13,081 bases of DNA from Tissierellia bacterium (GCA_028700795.1 JAQVRY010000041.1:1-13081), one strand, 5' to 3'. Numbered from the stretch's first letter, positions 1 to 6,936 are shown. Notes: generated by a model from the letters alone, not told the origin. Program-made: numbers and translations.

Positions 1-2
1 TA

Positions 3-236
3 ACTATTTTAGCTGTAGTTCTTACCGGTTTAATCGGTGCAGCTTTTGCCCCTGCAGTAATTAACCGGGGCAAAATAAAGAATAATATTGCAAAGGGAAT
101 CGGAATCGGCTCAGCAGCCCATGCATTGGGTACTTCAAAGGCAATTGAAATGAATGAAGAAGCAGGCGCGGCAAGCGGTCTTGCAATAGGTGTAACCGGG
201 TTATTGACCATAATAGCGGTAATTATTTTTGCATAG
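3..236 (+). CDS. lrgB: LrgB/CidB-family membrane protein, C-terminal part (5' end outside window)
   Basis: The open frame enters from the left edge (first whole codon at 3) and ends with TAG at 234-236, giving 77 visible residues. They include the conserved LrgB tail: a hydrophobic segment with GAAFAPAV, then GIGIGSAAHALGTSKAIE, a GAASGLA motif, and a final membrane segment ending in AVIIFA. LrgB/CidB proteins are multi-pass inner-membrane proteins that work with a small LrgA/CidA holin-like partner and are linked to murein hydrolase control, cell lysis or pyruvate/glycolate transport depending on the organism. The partner gene, if present, would lie upstream and outside the window. The stop codon is followed at once by AGGAGA, the ribosome binding site of the next gene, so the two are probably cotranscribed. 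The family call rests on motif recognition. The transport or lysis role is inferred from the family only. Confidence 0.85.
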   Translation, partial: TILAVVLTGLIGAAFAPAVINRGKIKNNIAKGIGIGSAAHALGTSKAIEMNEEAGAASGLAIGVTGLLTIIAVIIFA

Positions 237-244
237 GAGAAAAT

Positions 245-754
245 ATGATTAATTTATTTGAAATTAAAAAGGAAGATATGGAGCAAATCTACATATGGTT
301 TTCCGACACTGAGTTTTTAAAATATTATGATTATTATCCGCCTAATCCTTTAAAAAAAGCAGATGTGGATAAAATGTTTAATTATTATAAAGAAAGCGGT
401 AAATCTAAAGTGTTTGCTGTCAGAAAAGACAACTTACTTATTGGTGTTGCCGGTTTTGATGATATAATAAAAGAAAACCAAGTTGCAACTTTGTTTATCG
501 GTTTAGGAAACGAAAATGAAAGAGGCAAGGGATACGGTAGAAAAACTATGAGGCTTTTGTTGGAATATGGTTTCGAAAACTTAGATTTTCACAGGATTCA
601 GCTTAATGTATTAGAATTTAATGATAAAGCAATTGCTTTATATGAAAAATGCGGTTTCAAAAAGGAAGGCATTTTCAGGGAATTTGCATTAAGAGATGGT
701 AATAGATATAATTTAATTTTGTATGGTTTATTAAGAAATGAATGGATAAAATAA
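245..754 (+). CDS. GNAT-family N-acetyltransferase (RimJ/RimL-like)
   Basis: This 169-residue protein has the GNAT fold typical of the RimJ/RimL/Acetyltransf_3 group. The acetyl-CoA pyrophosphate-binding motif A is RGKGYGRKTM at residues 93-102, followed by the helix LLLEYGFENL and the strand HRIQLNVLEFNDKAIALYEKCGF (about 116-138), which is the usual motif B region with N-x-x-A-x-x-L-Y-x-x-x-G-F. Such enzymes move an acetyl group from acetyl-CoA to an amine: a protein N-terminus, an amino-sugar, a polyamine or a drug. The substrate cannot be read from the sequence. The ATG at 245 is preceded by AGGAGA at 235-240, which overlaps the stop of the lrgB-family gene, so the two are likely translated from one mRNA. 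Length is normal for the family. No resistance-specific features are visible. Confidence 0.9.
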   Translation: MINLFEIKKEDMEQIYIWFSDTEFLKYYDYYPPNPLKKADVDKMFNYYKESGKSKVFAVRKDNLLIGVAGFDDIIKENQVATLFIGLGNENERGKGYGRKTMRLLLEYGFENLDFHRIQLNVLEFNDKAIALYEKCGFKKEGIFREFALRDGNRYNLILYGLLRNEWIK

Positions 755-781
755 AACTGTTATTTCATTGATTAATCGTTT

Positions 782-858
782 GTGTCATTCTGAAGGCGCA
801 GCCTGAAGAATCTCAGGTTTTCAAAGTATGAGATCCTTCGCTACGCTCAGGATGACAC
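782..858. repeat. Imperfect 77-bp palindromic repeat (REP/BIME-like) between convergent genes
   Basis: The outer ends are GTGTCAT (782-788) and ATGACAC (852-858). The arms stay largely complementary through GAATCTCA on the left and TGAGATCC on the right, around a central gttttcaaagta. Each arm is itself a small palindrome: the left has AGGC-GCA-GCCT at 794-804 and the right has a CG-rich core (cgctacgctcag). This resembles the dispersed GTCATTCTGAGCG...GAAGAATCT intergenic repeat common in many bacterial genomes. It separates the GNAT gene from trxA, which are transcribed toward each other, and its last base is also the last base of the trxA TAG stop. A long hairpin could form on either strand and protect or end both mRNAs, but there is no U-tract on either side, so it is not a standard intrinsic terminator. 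Mobility is inferred from its type. No transposase is present. Confidence 0.75.
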
Positions 859-1187
859 TATGCTATATTGCTGTCAATCATTCTTGCAAAGGAAGACAAT
901 GGTTTTACTCCAATTTCTTTTGAAGCAAACTTTCCTTCTTTAAAGAATATTATAGTCGGTATAGTTTGTATTCCGTAACGGATAGCTAATTCCTGCTGCT
1001 CATCTATATTTACCTTTGCAACATTAATTTTCCCGCTATATTGTTCTGCTACCTTTTCAATTACCGGTGCAACCATTCTGCAAGGAGCACACCATTCTGC
1101 CCAGAATTCCACTAAAGCATATCTGTTTTGTTTAATCATGTTGTCGAATTCCTGGGTGCTGTTGATAATTTTAATATTTTCTGCCAT
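858..1187 (-). CDS. trxA: Thioredoxin
   Basis: This 109-residue cytoplasmic thioredoxin is the normal length for the family. The active site is W32-C-A-P-C36 (WCAPC rather than the common WCGPC), inside FWAEWCAPCRMVAP, and the conserved cis-proline is P77 in QTIPT. It reduces protein disulfides and is re-reduced by the thioredoxin reductase encoded just upstream. The ATG at 1187 follows AAGGAGAATTTAA, and this binding site lies inside the end of trxB: the two genes overlap by 17 nt, so translation is probably coupled. The gene ends in TAG at 858-860, sharing a base with the palindromic repeat. Being last in ccdA-trxB-trxA, it is likely the carrier that passes electrons from the reductase to CcdA as well as to cytoplasmic targets. 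The function is firm; the electron route to CcdA is inference from gene order and from the known role of CcdA/DsbD proteins. Confidence 0.95.
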   Translation of the reverse strand: MAENIKIINSTQEFDNMIKQNRYALVEFWAEWCAPCRMVAPVIEKVAEQYSGKINVAKVNIDEQQELAIRYGIQTIPTIIFFKEGKFASKEIGVKPLSSFARMIDSNIA

Positions 1188-2046
1188 TTAAATTCTCCTT
1201 TTTATCTATTTGTAATGCTGCATGTTGAGCAGCAATCAAACCTTCACTTATTGCTTTTGAAAGCTGAAGGGGTTTTCCTGTAATATCTCCTGCCGCATAT
1301 ACTCCCGGAATATTGGTTTCCATGTGTTTGTTAATATTAATAAAATTACCGTCTAATTCCAATCCGTCAATTAATGCAGAAGGTGCAACTGCATCTCTGA
1401 GCATAAACACGGCGTCGGTTTTTATAACCTCATTGCCTGTATTAACAGCTTCAACAGTGTTTTCACCTATAATTTCAGTAATGGTACCTTTAATAAATTT
1501 TATATCATTGCTTAAATGTTCAGGTTCAGGTTTATTTGATATGAAAGTTACATTCGCTCCGATACTTTGCAAAAAGTTTGCTTCTTCCCATGCATCTTTG
1601 GATTGATCCCATACAACGGCTTTTTTGTTTTTGTAGAGCATTGCATCACATGTAGCGCAATAGCTTACTCCACTGCCTAAAAGCTTATCTTCTCCCGGCA
1701 GTTCTTTGATTTTTGATATTCCCATTGCCAGTATTATTTTTTTTGATTCTGAGATTTCACCGTTTATATTGACCATGAAGCTTTCACCAAAAGAAAGTAT
1801 ATTAACTGCCATACCTTTCTCTATTTTTATACCCATAGCTTCTGCATGTTCCTTAAATTTATCCATCAATTCTCTTCCGCTTGCATGATAAAAACCTAAA
1901 TGATTATCTACCCGCTCAGCTTTTGACAGATAGTTCTCTCTATTTGAAAAAATTCGTACAGTCTTACCTCTGGTAACAGCATTCACTGCTGCGGATAATC
2001 CTGCAGGACCTGCTCCTATAATAATTATATCAACTATCTCTCCCAT
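1171..2046 (-). CDS. trxB: Thioredoxin reductase-like flavoprotein lacking NADPH motifs (probable ferredoxin-dependent type)
   Basis: This 291-residue low-molecular-weight thioredoxin reductase fold has the N-terminal FAD motif GAGPAG at residues 11-16, the redox pair C130-A-T-C133 followed by D134, and the C-terminal FAD-binding segment YAAGDITGKPLQLSKAISEG (250-269). The enzyme passes electrons via FAD to its cysteine pair and on to thioredoxin. The pyridine-nucleotide half is atypical. Where NADPH-dependent enzymes have GGGxSAxEE this protein has VVWDQSKDAWEE (about 144-155), and the HRRxxxRA motif that holds the 2'-phosphate of NADPH is replaced by FISNKPEPE (168-176). This is the pattern described for the ferredoxin-dependent flavin thioredoxin reductases (FFTR) of clostridia. 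The ATG at 2046 has GAGAGG a few bases upstream, and the gap after ccdA is 33 nt. Family membership is certain. Ferredoxin as donor is inferred from the missing motifs and the neighbouring trxA. Confidence 0.92.
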   Translation of the reverse strand: MGEIVDIIIIGAGPAGLSAAVNAVTRGKTVRIFSNRENYLSKAERVDNHLGFYHASGRELMDKFKEHAEAMGIKIEKGMAVNILSFGESFMVNINGEISESKKIILAMGISKIKELPGEDKLLGSGVSYCATCDAMLYKNKKAVVWDQSKDAWEEANFLQSIGANVTFISNKPEPEHLSNDIKFIKGTITEIIGENTVEAVNTGNEVIKTDAVFMLRDAVAPSALIDGLELDGNFININKHMETNIPGVYAAGDITGKPLQLSKAISEGLIAAQHAALQIDKKENLNGRKY

Positions 2047-2079
2047 ATTAACCTCTCATTCTTCAGGATTTATAACAGT

Positions 2080-2805
2080 CTAAAAGCTTAAGCTTCTGCT
2101 TATTGTAGTAAAAGCTCCCGTAAATGTTATAATTCCTATTATTATTAAAATAACTCCGCCAATCTTTATTGTATATTTGACCAGCTCTCTCTTTTCTTTA
2201 AAGAAATTCAATGTTTCTGTGGTAAATATTCCTAAAATTATAAAGGGTATAATGAATCCTAAGGCATAAACCAATACTAACATGTTTCCGGTAAATGTAT
2301 TTTCGGCATTTGATGCTAATATTAAAACTGAAGCTAATGCAGGTCCTACGCAGGGAGTCCATGCAAAGCTGAATGTAAATCCCATTATGTATGCAAGTAC
2401 TGGATTCACTTTTCCACCGATATTAAGATTTATCCTTTTTTCCATTTTCAAAAAATTTAACTTTATAATATTCAGTTGAACAAGACCCATTACTATTATT
2501 ATTATGCCGCCTATTCTACTAAATAACTCCCTGTTCTTATTAAAGAATATACCCAATGTTGAAAATGATAAACCTAAAATAAAAAATACGCTGGAAATAC
2601 CTAAAATAAAAAATAAAGTGTTAAATAGTACCCTTTTTCTTTCATAAGTAATAGTTCCGTCACTGTTGACTTTTCTTCCATTGCCTGCCAAGTAGCTGAT
2701 ATAAACAGGAATTAAGGGAAGAACACAAGGTGAAAAAAAAGATATAAATCCTTCCGCAAAAACCAATATTATACTTACATTAGTTGTTAAACCTGCGTCT
2801 CGCAC
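2080..2805 (-). CDS. ccdA: CcdA-family transmembrane thiol-disulfide electron carrier
   Basis: This integral membrane protein has about six hydrophobic segments and 241 residues, typical of CcdA (the DsbD membrane domain). The two redox cysteines are visible: C27 in FFSPCVLPLIP in the first membrane helix and C152 in FAWTPCVGPALAS in the fourth. CcdA accepts electrons from cytoplasmic thioredoxin and delivers them to thiol-disulfide proteins on the outer face, for example ResA/TlpA-type proteins in cytochrome c maturation or other exported disulfide reductases. No such outer partner is in this window. I place the start at the GTG at 2805-2803 because AGGAGG lies 5 nt upstream (2811-2816). A longer frame opening with TTG at 2847 would begin inside the promoter spacer and encode a leader with no binding site. 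It is the first gene of the ccdA-trxB-trxA operon. Confidence 0.9.
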   Translation of the reverse strand: MRDAGLTTNVSIILVFAEGFISFFSPCVLPLIPVYISYLAGNGRKVNSDGTITYERKRVLFNTLFFILGISSVFFILGLSFSTLGIFFNKNRELFSRIGGIIIIVMGLVQLNIIKLNFLKMEKRINLNIGGKVNPVLAYIMGFTFSFAWTPCVGPALASVLILASNAENTFTGNMLVLVYALGFIIPFIILGIFTTETLNFFKEKRELVKYTIKIGGVILIIIGIITFTGAFTTISRSLSF

Positions 2806-2810
2806 GTTGA

Positions 2811-2816
2811 CCTCCT
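2811..2816 (-). promoter_or_regulatory. Ribosome binding site of ccdA that decides the GTG start
   Basis: On the minus strand AGGAGG is followed by TCAAC and then GTG at 2805-2803. This perfect Shine-Dalgarno with 5-nt spacing supports GTG as the ccdA start over the upstream in-frame TTG at 2847. Confidence 0.85.
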
Positions 2817-2832
2817 GAAACAATATTATTAA

Positions 2833-2861
2833 AATATAGCAGGACAACTAAACTTTGTCAA
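2833..2861 (-). promoter_or_regulatory. Near-consensus SigA promoter of the ccdA-trxB-trxA operon
   Basis: On the minus strand TTGACA (2856-2861) is separated by exactly 17 nt from TATATT (2833-2838). Transcription would begin near 2825, about 20 nt before the ccdA GTG at 2805 and just upstream of its AGGAGG. The -35 hexamer lies in the second copy of a TGACAAAGTT direct repeat, so a regulator may act here. Confidence 0.8.
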
Positions 2862-2873
2862 GTAACTTTGTCA
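2851..2873 (-). repeat. 10-bp direct repeat TGACAAAGTT x2 over the ccdA -35 region
   Basis: On the minus strand TGACAAAGTT (2864-2873) and TGACAAAGTT (2851-2860) are perfect copies separated by ACT, giving a 13-base period. The downstream copy includes most of the -35 hexamer TTGACA. Perfect tandem sites of this kind can be regulator-binding sites (a redox or stress regulator would fit the operon), but no known motif is recognised and chance duplication in AT-rich DNA is possible. Confidence 0.5.
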
Positions 2874-2882
2874 CATATCTTT

Positions 2883-2914
2883 TTACAGCCACAGAGAGTT
2901 ATCCGTGGCTGTAA
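2883..2914 (-). terminator. Hairpin downstream of the UPF0182 gene, possible weak terminator or mRNA 3' end
   Basis: TTACAGCCAC (2883-2892) and GTGGCTGTAA (2905-2914) form a perfect 10-bp stem with a 12-nt loop. It lies 55 nt after the UPF0182 stop and 21 nt before the ccdA -35 element. On the minus strand the stem is followed by AAAGATATG, not a run of U, so it lacks the hallmark of an intrinsic terminator. It could be a processing or Rho-linked 3' end, or an attenuator of read-through into ccdA. Confidence 0.4.
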
Positions 2915-2969
2915 TAGTTATTCTTCAGATTCCCCCATAATTTGGGACATTCCTTCTGTGTCGCCTTAC

Positions 2970-5783
2970 CTATTGTTCTTCTTCATTTATTACTTCTTCC
3001 TGAGCCGCTTGCTGCTCTCCGTTTATTAAAACATTGAGCTGATTTAAGAGTTTTTCTAATTCATCAATTTTTCTGCCGTATTCTGCCCAATTTCCGTTTT
3101 GCGAAGCTTCATTGGCATCATTGAATACTTCATTGGCTTTATTAATTAAGTCATCTATACTGGTATCATCATATTCTGTATCGGGTTCTTGAGGTCTTTC
3201 GGGTTTTTGCTCAGTTATGCCAAAAAGCCTATTAATGGCTGTATCCAATGTAGGCTCCATCAATATTTCATCGCCATAAGACACAACAACCATTTTCATT
3301 TCAGGGAAATTACTGTCTGTATCTGATTTTAAATATATTGGCTCCACATATAACAATGATTCTTCTATGGGGATTACTATAGTGTTTCCTCTCAAAACAT
3401 CTGAACCCATTTGACTCCACAATGTAAGCTGTGAAGATATACTTGTATCTTGGTCAATTTTTGTTTCAATCATATTTGGTCCGGCAATTACTTTTGTTTT
3501 AGGGAATTCGTATAGCACAAGCTCACCGTAGTTTTCACCGTCATTTCGTGCTGCCAACAATGCTATCATATTATCTTTATTTTGTGGAGTATATTGATTG
3601 GTCAATAAAAACTCCACTCCTTCCTCCCCGGGAAGTTTAAACATCAAGTAACTTGAGCCTGCAGGTCCTTCGCCTCCACCCATATATTTTTCATTTGCTA
3701 AATCCCAATAATCCTCTCTCCCAAAGAAAACTGTTGTATTTTCTATGTGGTACAATCTGTACATATCTGACTGTACATCGAAAAATGCTTGTGAATATCT
3801 TACATGCTTTCTGAGACCGTCCGGCATTTCTTCAATTGGTTTCAATAAATCAGTAAAAATTTTATCATAGGTTTTTATAATAGGATCATTTTCATCTGAC
3901 ACATAGAAATCAATTGAGCCGTCATATGCATCTATAACAACCTTTACGGAGTTTCTTATATAATTAACACTCATACCGTTAATAAATATGTCTGTAGGTT
4001 GTGAATAAGGGAATCTGTCGCTTACTGTAAACCCTTCAATAATCCAATACAATTTACCATCATCTTGATTTACTACAATATATGCATCCGGGTCAAAGTA
4101 CATAAAGGGAGCTATTTCAAAAACTCTATCCATAATATTTCTATTTAATAAAATCTTGGAATTGCTGTCTATATTGTTGGAAATCATCATTCTGTAGCTA
4201 CCCTTTCTTATACTGAACATAAGTCTGTTAAAGAAAGAAAGGTTGATTCCTGCTTCACCCTCGTATAATGTTTCAACATTATCGGCACCTGAAGGATAGT
4301 CAAATTCCTTTTCATCTGTATTTATAATTATATAATTATTTGTTTTTTCACCAAAATATATTTCAGGCCTTTGGATATTAAAGTCTGTTTCAGTTGTGGG
4401 AGGAATATTCTTAACCAGCATTTCAGGCTGTCCCTGCAGTGTAACATTATTTACGGTAGACATTGTTATCCCATAGCCGTGAGTGTATTTTAAATATTGA
4501 TTGACCCAGGTTCTTGCCTGTTCATTTAATCTGTCATGGTCAAGTTCCCTTGCTGAAAGGAAAACCTGCTTGGAAACGCCGTCAATTACATATCTGTCCA
4601 CATCTACATCATTAAACACATAATAGGGTCTTATGCCCTGGAGCTGATTGTAAACCTGAATTAAAGGCTCTTGATCATTTATCCTGATATTGTCCATTAC
4701 TTCAGGATTATTTTCTAAATCTTCAATTGTCAAATTATTATTGGCAGGAAATTGTATTGTTTTAACATCGTTTAATGCATAAGCATCTTGAGTGCTTTTT
4801 ATGCTGTATTGCATGTATAATGTTTCTTTTGAAAGCTGATCAGGCTCAACTACAAATTTTTCTACGCCCGCTGCCATGCCTGTTCCTATAATTGATATTA
4901 TGATAAGAGCTGCAGGAACTGCCAATGCTATTTTTAAATTTCTTTTTCTTGCACCGATAAAGAATGTTACTGCTGCAACTATACTTCCAACTGCTAACAC
5001 TCTGTATAAATTCAGGGTAATGTTAATATCCGTATATCCTGCTCCAAATACCCGTCCTAACTGTGAATAAAGCAAATCATAGCTTCTTAATACATATCTC
5101 ACACCTAACAGTACAAATAATAAAACACCTAAAATTGAAAGTTGATTTATTATTCTTTCAGCAAACTTTTTATTCAAAATATTATTTAAGTCTATATGCT
5201 GGCGAGGAAAGTTCTGTATGTCTTCAAATTGCTCTGAAACATTTTTTAAGCTATCCTTAAGTGCAAGAAAACCATTAAACAATATAATAATTACTGTCAG
5301 CAAAAATAGTATCGAAATAATAGAACTGACAATTGTATTTATAAGTGGTAGTTTAAATACATAAAAACTAACATCATTATTAAATATAGGGTCAGTTGCT
5401 CCAAATTCCACACCATTTAAATATTGAAGAATTTCAAACCACATGGTAGATATTATATTCAATGTTATAAAGAGACTTACTCCTGCAGAAATTAATTTAA
5501 TAGTTAAATTCACCTTTTTATTTACATTGATAATTTCTAATTCTTCATCATATTTTTTCTTTAATCTCTTAATAAATATATACAACAATATGGTTAGTAT
5601 TATAAAAATCGGAACTCCAATTGCAATTTGCGCTTTAATTTTTGTAAAGAATGTTTCGGTATAACCTACCTCTTTAAACCACAAATAATTTGTAACAAAA
5701 TCAATTATACCGTTAAAGGAGTTAATTACTAAAAAAACAAGAGCGATAACTCCAAACACAAATAATCTTCCTTTATTCTTCAT
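2970..5783 (-). CDS. UPF0182 (COG1615) family large integral membrane protein of unknown function
   Basis: This 937-residue protein shows about seven hydrophobic segments in the first third: roughly 7-22, 51-71, 94-113, 147-171, 213-230, 262-278 and 283-306. A long polar region follows, predicted on the outer side. Family hallmarks include TNYLWFKEVGY (31-41), DPIFNNDVSFYVFKLP (131-146) and YTDINITLNLY (250-260). The C-terminus is a charged tail rich in Asp, Glu, Asn and Gln, with a heptad-like stretch near NWAEYGRKIDELEKLLNQL that could form a coiled coil. The biochemical role of the family is not known to me, and none is assigned. The ATG at 5783 follows AAAGGTGG, only 11 nt after the sigma factor stop, so it is very likely cotranscribed with the rsbV-rsbW-sigB-like module and may be an output of that stress pathway (inference). 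The length is usual for the family. Confidence 0.92.
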   Translation of the reverse strand: MKNKGRLFVFGVIALVFLVINSFNGIIDFVTNYLWFKEVGYTETFFTKIKAQIAIGVPIFIILTILLYIFIKRLKKKYDEELEIINVNKKVNLTIKLISAGVSLFITLNIISTMWFEILQYLNGVEFGATDPIFNNDVSFYVFKLPLINTIVSSIISILFLLTVIIILFNGFLALKDSLKNVSEQFEDIQNFPRQHIDLNNILNKKFAERIINQLSILGVLLFVLLGVRYVLRSYDLLYSQLGRVFGAGYTDINITLNLYRVLAVGSIVAAVTFFIGARKRNLKIALAVPAALIIISIIGTGMAAGVEKFVVEPDQLSKETLYMQYSIKSTQDAYALNDVKTIQFPANNNLTIEDLENNPEVMDNIRINDQEPLIQVYNQLQGIRPYYVFNDVDVDRYVIDGVSKQVFLSARELDHDRLNEQARTWVNQYLKYTHGYGITMSTVNNVTLQGQPEMLVKNIPPTTETDFNIQRPEIYFGEKTNNYIIINTDEKEFDYPSGADNVETLYEGEAGINLSFFNRLMFSIRKGSYRMMISNNIDSNSKILLNRNIMDRVFEIAPFMYFDPDAYIVVNQDDGKLYWIIEGFTVSDRFPYSQPTDIFINGMSVNYIRNSVKVVIDAYDGSIDFYVSDENDPIIKTYDKIFTDLLKPIEEMPDGLRKHVRYSQAFFDVQSDMYRLYHIENTTVFFGREDYWDLANEKYMGGGEGPAGSSYLMFKLPGEEGVEFLLTNQYTPQNKDNMIALLAARNDGENYGELVLYEFPKTKVIAGPNMIETKIDQDTSISSQLTLWSQMGSDVLRGNTIVIPIEESLLYVEPIYLKSDTDSNFPEMKMVVVSYGDEILMEPTLDTAINRLFGITEQKPERPQEPDTEYDDTSIDDLINKANEVFNDANEASQNGNWAEYGRKIDELEKLLNQLNVLINGEQQAAQEEVINEEEQ

Positions 5784-5794
5784 ATTACCACCTT

Positions 5795-6556
5795 TTACTT
5801 ATTATATTCGATTCTTAATTTTTCCAAAGATTTCTTTTCTATTCTTGATACAGTCATTTGAGATATTATTAATTCTTTGGCAATATCGCTTTGAGTTTTA
5901 TTTTCATAAAACCTCTTTATAATGATGTCTTTTTCAAGATCATTTAGTTTACTCAAGGATTTGTTTATAAAATCTTTATTTTCAATTCGATTAAAAGATT
6001 TATCCTCAGCGCCAACAACATCCATGAGTGATATGTCATTTTCATCTTTGCTTAAATCAAATTTTTCATCAAGAGACTGAGAATTAAACATTCTTCCTGC
6101 CTCAAATGCTTCTAAAACTTCTTCCTCGGTACTGTTTGCATATTCTGCAATTTCCTTTATAGTTGGTGCTCTGTGAAGTTTACCTGTCAAAATATTATTA
6201 TATTCATTGACCTTTCTTGATATTTCCTGAATTTTTCTGGGCACCTTAATAGCCCAACCCTTATCTCTGAAATATTTTTTTATTTCTCCCAATATGGTTG
6301 GTGTTGCAAAACTTGTAAATTCAAATCCTTTTGATATATCAAATCTTTCTATGGCAAAAATCAGTCCCATGCATGCAATTTGATATAAATCTTCATGTTC
6401 AATACCTCTGTTGCTGTATTTTCGAGATATGATTTCAGCCATGTATTTGTATTTTTCAAAGATTTGATTTCTTATTTCAATATCTTTAGTTTCATAATAA
6501 AGTAAAAACAAATCATAGTTTTTAATACTCTTGGAGTTTTTACTCGCTTCATACAT
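5795..6556 (-). CDS. sigB: SigB/SigF-type alternative RNA polymerase sigma factor
   Basis: A 253-residue group 3 sigma-70 protein. Region 2 spans about residues 30-108 (DLYQIACMGLIFAIERFD, then FTSFATPTILGEIKKYFRD). The following RDKGWAIKVPRKIQE is close to the SigB form (RDKxW...VPRxIKE) rather than SigF or SigG. Region 3 includes RAPTIKEIAEYANSTEEEV (129-147). Region 4 ends with the helix-turn-helix TQSDIAKELIISQMTVSRIE (221-240). It would direct core polymerase to a stress or stationary-phase regulon. It follows the anti-sigma gene: ATG at 6556 comes one base after the rsbW stop. An in-frame TTG at 6565 would give three more residues and an 8-nt overlap, but AGG sits too close to it, so I prefer ATG. 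Two upstream genes encode its likely regulators. The specific name sigB is by similarity and context; the sigma family is certain. Confidence 0.88.
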   Translation of the reverse strand: MYEASKNSKSIKNYDLFLLYYETKDIEIRNQIFEKYKYMAEIISRKYSNRGIEHEDLYQIACMGLIFAIERFDISKGFEFTSFATPTILGEIKKYFRDKGWAIKVPRKIQEISRKVNEYNNILTGKLHRAPTIKEIAEYANSTEEEVLEAFEAGRMFNSQSLDEKFDLSKDENDISLMDVVGAEDKSFNRIENKDFINKSLSKLNDLEKDIIIKRFYENKTQSDIAKELIISQMTVSRIEKKSLEKLRIEYNK

Positions 6557-6557
6557 A

Positions 6558-6932
6558 TTAATCAACGCCTATTTTAGTTTTTTCAAAAGTTATTGTTTTA
6601 TTATTAAAATCATAATTGAAATTATCAGACAAACTTTCAATAATCATTATGCTCATATCATCATTTAAACTTTCTACTGACAATTCACCGTCATTTAAAT
6701 CAGCTACCGTCACAATAATTTTATTTTGGGAAACCTGATAACTTATTTCAAAATCTTCAGTGTTACGGTTTAAATTCTTTATAAAAAATGTGCAAATTTC
6801 AGATACTATTACCTTTATATCTTCAATTTCATCAATATTAAATCTGTTTATATTAGAAAGTGCGGATGATGTTAATCTTATTGTGCTCATATATTCAGAT
6901 TTTTTAGGAATTTTCAATAATATTTTATCCAT
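6558..6932 (-). CDS. rsbW: RsbW-like anti-sigma factor with degenerate ATP-binding motifs
   Basis: This 124-residue protein has the size and layout of RsbW/SpoIIAB GHKL anti-sigma kinases: an N-terminal strand-helix region, IEDIKVIVSEICTFFIKN (36-53) as the N-box helix, and MIIESLSDNFNYD (96-108) as the usual C-terminal motif. RsbW proteins bind their sigma factor and phosphorylate the antagonist RsbV on serine using ATP. Here key residues look lost. The Mg-binding Asn of VSEAVTN is Phe49, the DxG of the G1 box reads D78-L-N80, and the GLGL of the G2 box reads D92-M-S-I95. It may therefore bind sigma without normal kinase activity. ATG at 6932 is 4 nt after the rsbV stop, with its ribosome binding site GGGAGTGAT inside the rsbV end. 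The gene order rsbV-rsbW-sigB is the main support, together with fold-level similarity. Kinase loss is inference. Confidence 0.8.
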   Translation of the reverse strand: MDKILLKIPKKSEYMSTIRLTSSALSNINRFNIDEIEDIKVIVSEICTFFIKNLNRNTEDFEISYQVSQNKIIVTVADLNDGELSVESLNDDMSIMIIESLSDNFNYDFNNKTITFEKTKIGVD

Positions 6933-6936
6933 TTCA

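Noticed and set aside
1313..1606. Open frame of 97 codons on the plus strand inside trxB.
   Set aside because: It is antisense to a conserved flavoprotein gene with no domain or initiation signal.
2080..2847. Extended ccdA frame from TTG 2847.
   Set aside because: The start codon would lie within the promoter spacer and has no ribosome binding site, whereas GTG 2805 has a perfect one.
2918..2950. Ten-codon frame MSQIMGESEE on the minus strand just before the hairpin at 2883-2914, resembling a leader peptide and attenuator.
   Set aside because: The purine-rich AGAAGGA touches its ATG with no proper spacing, it lies upstream of the ccdA promoter, and a frame this short is expected by chance.
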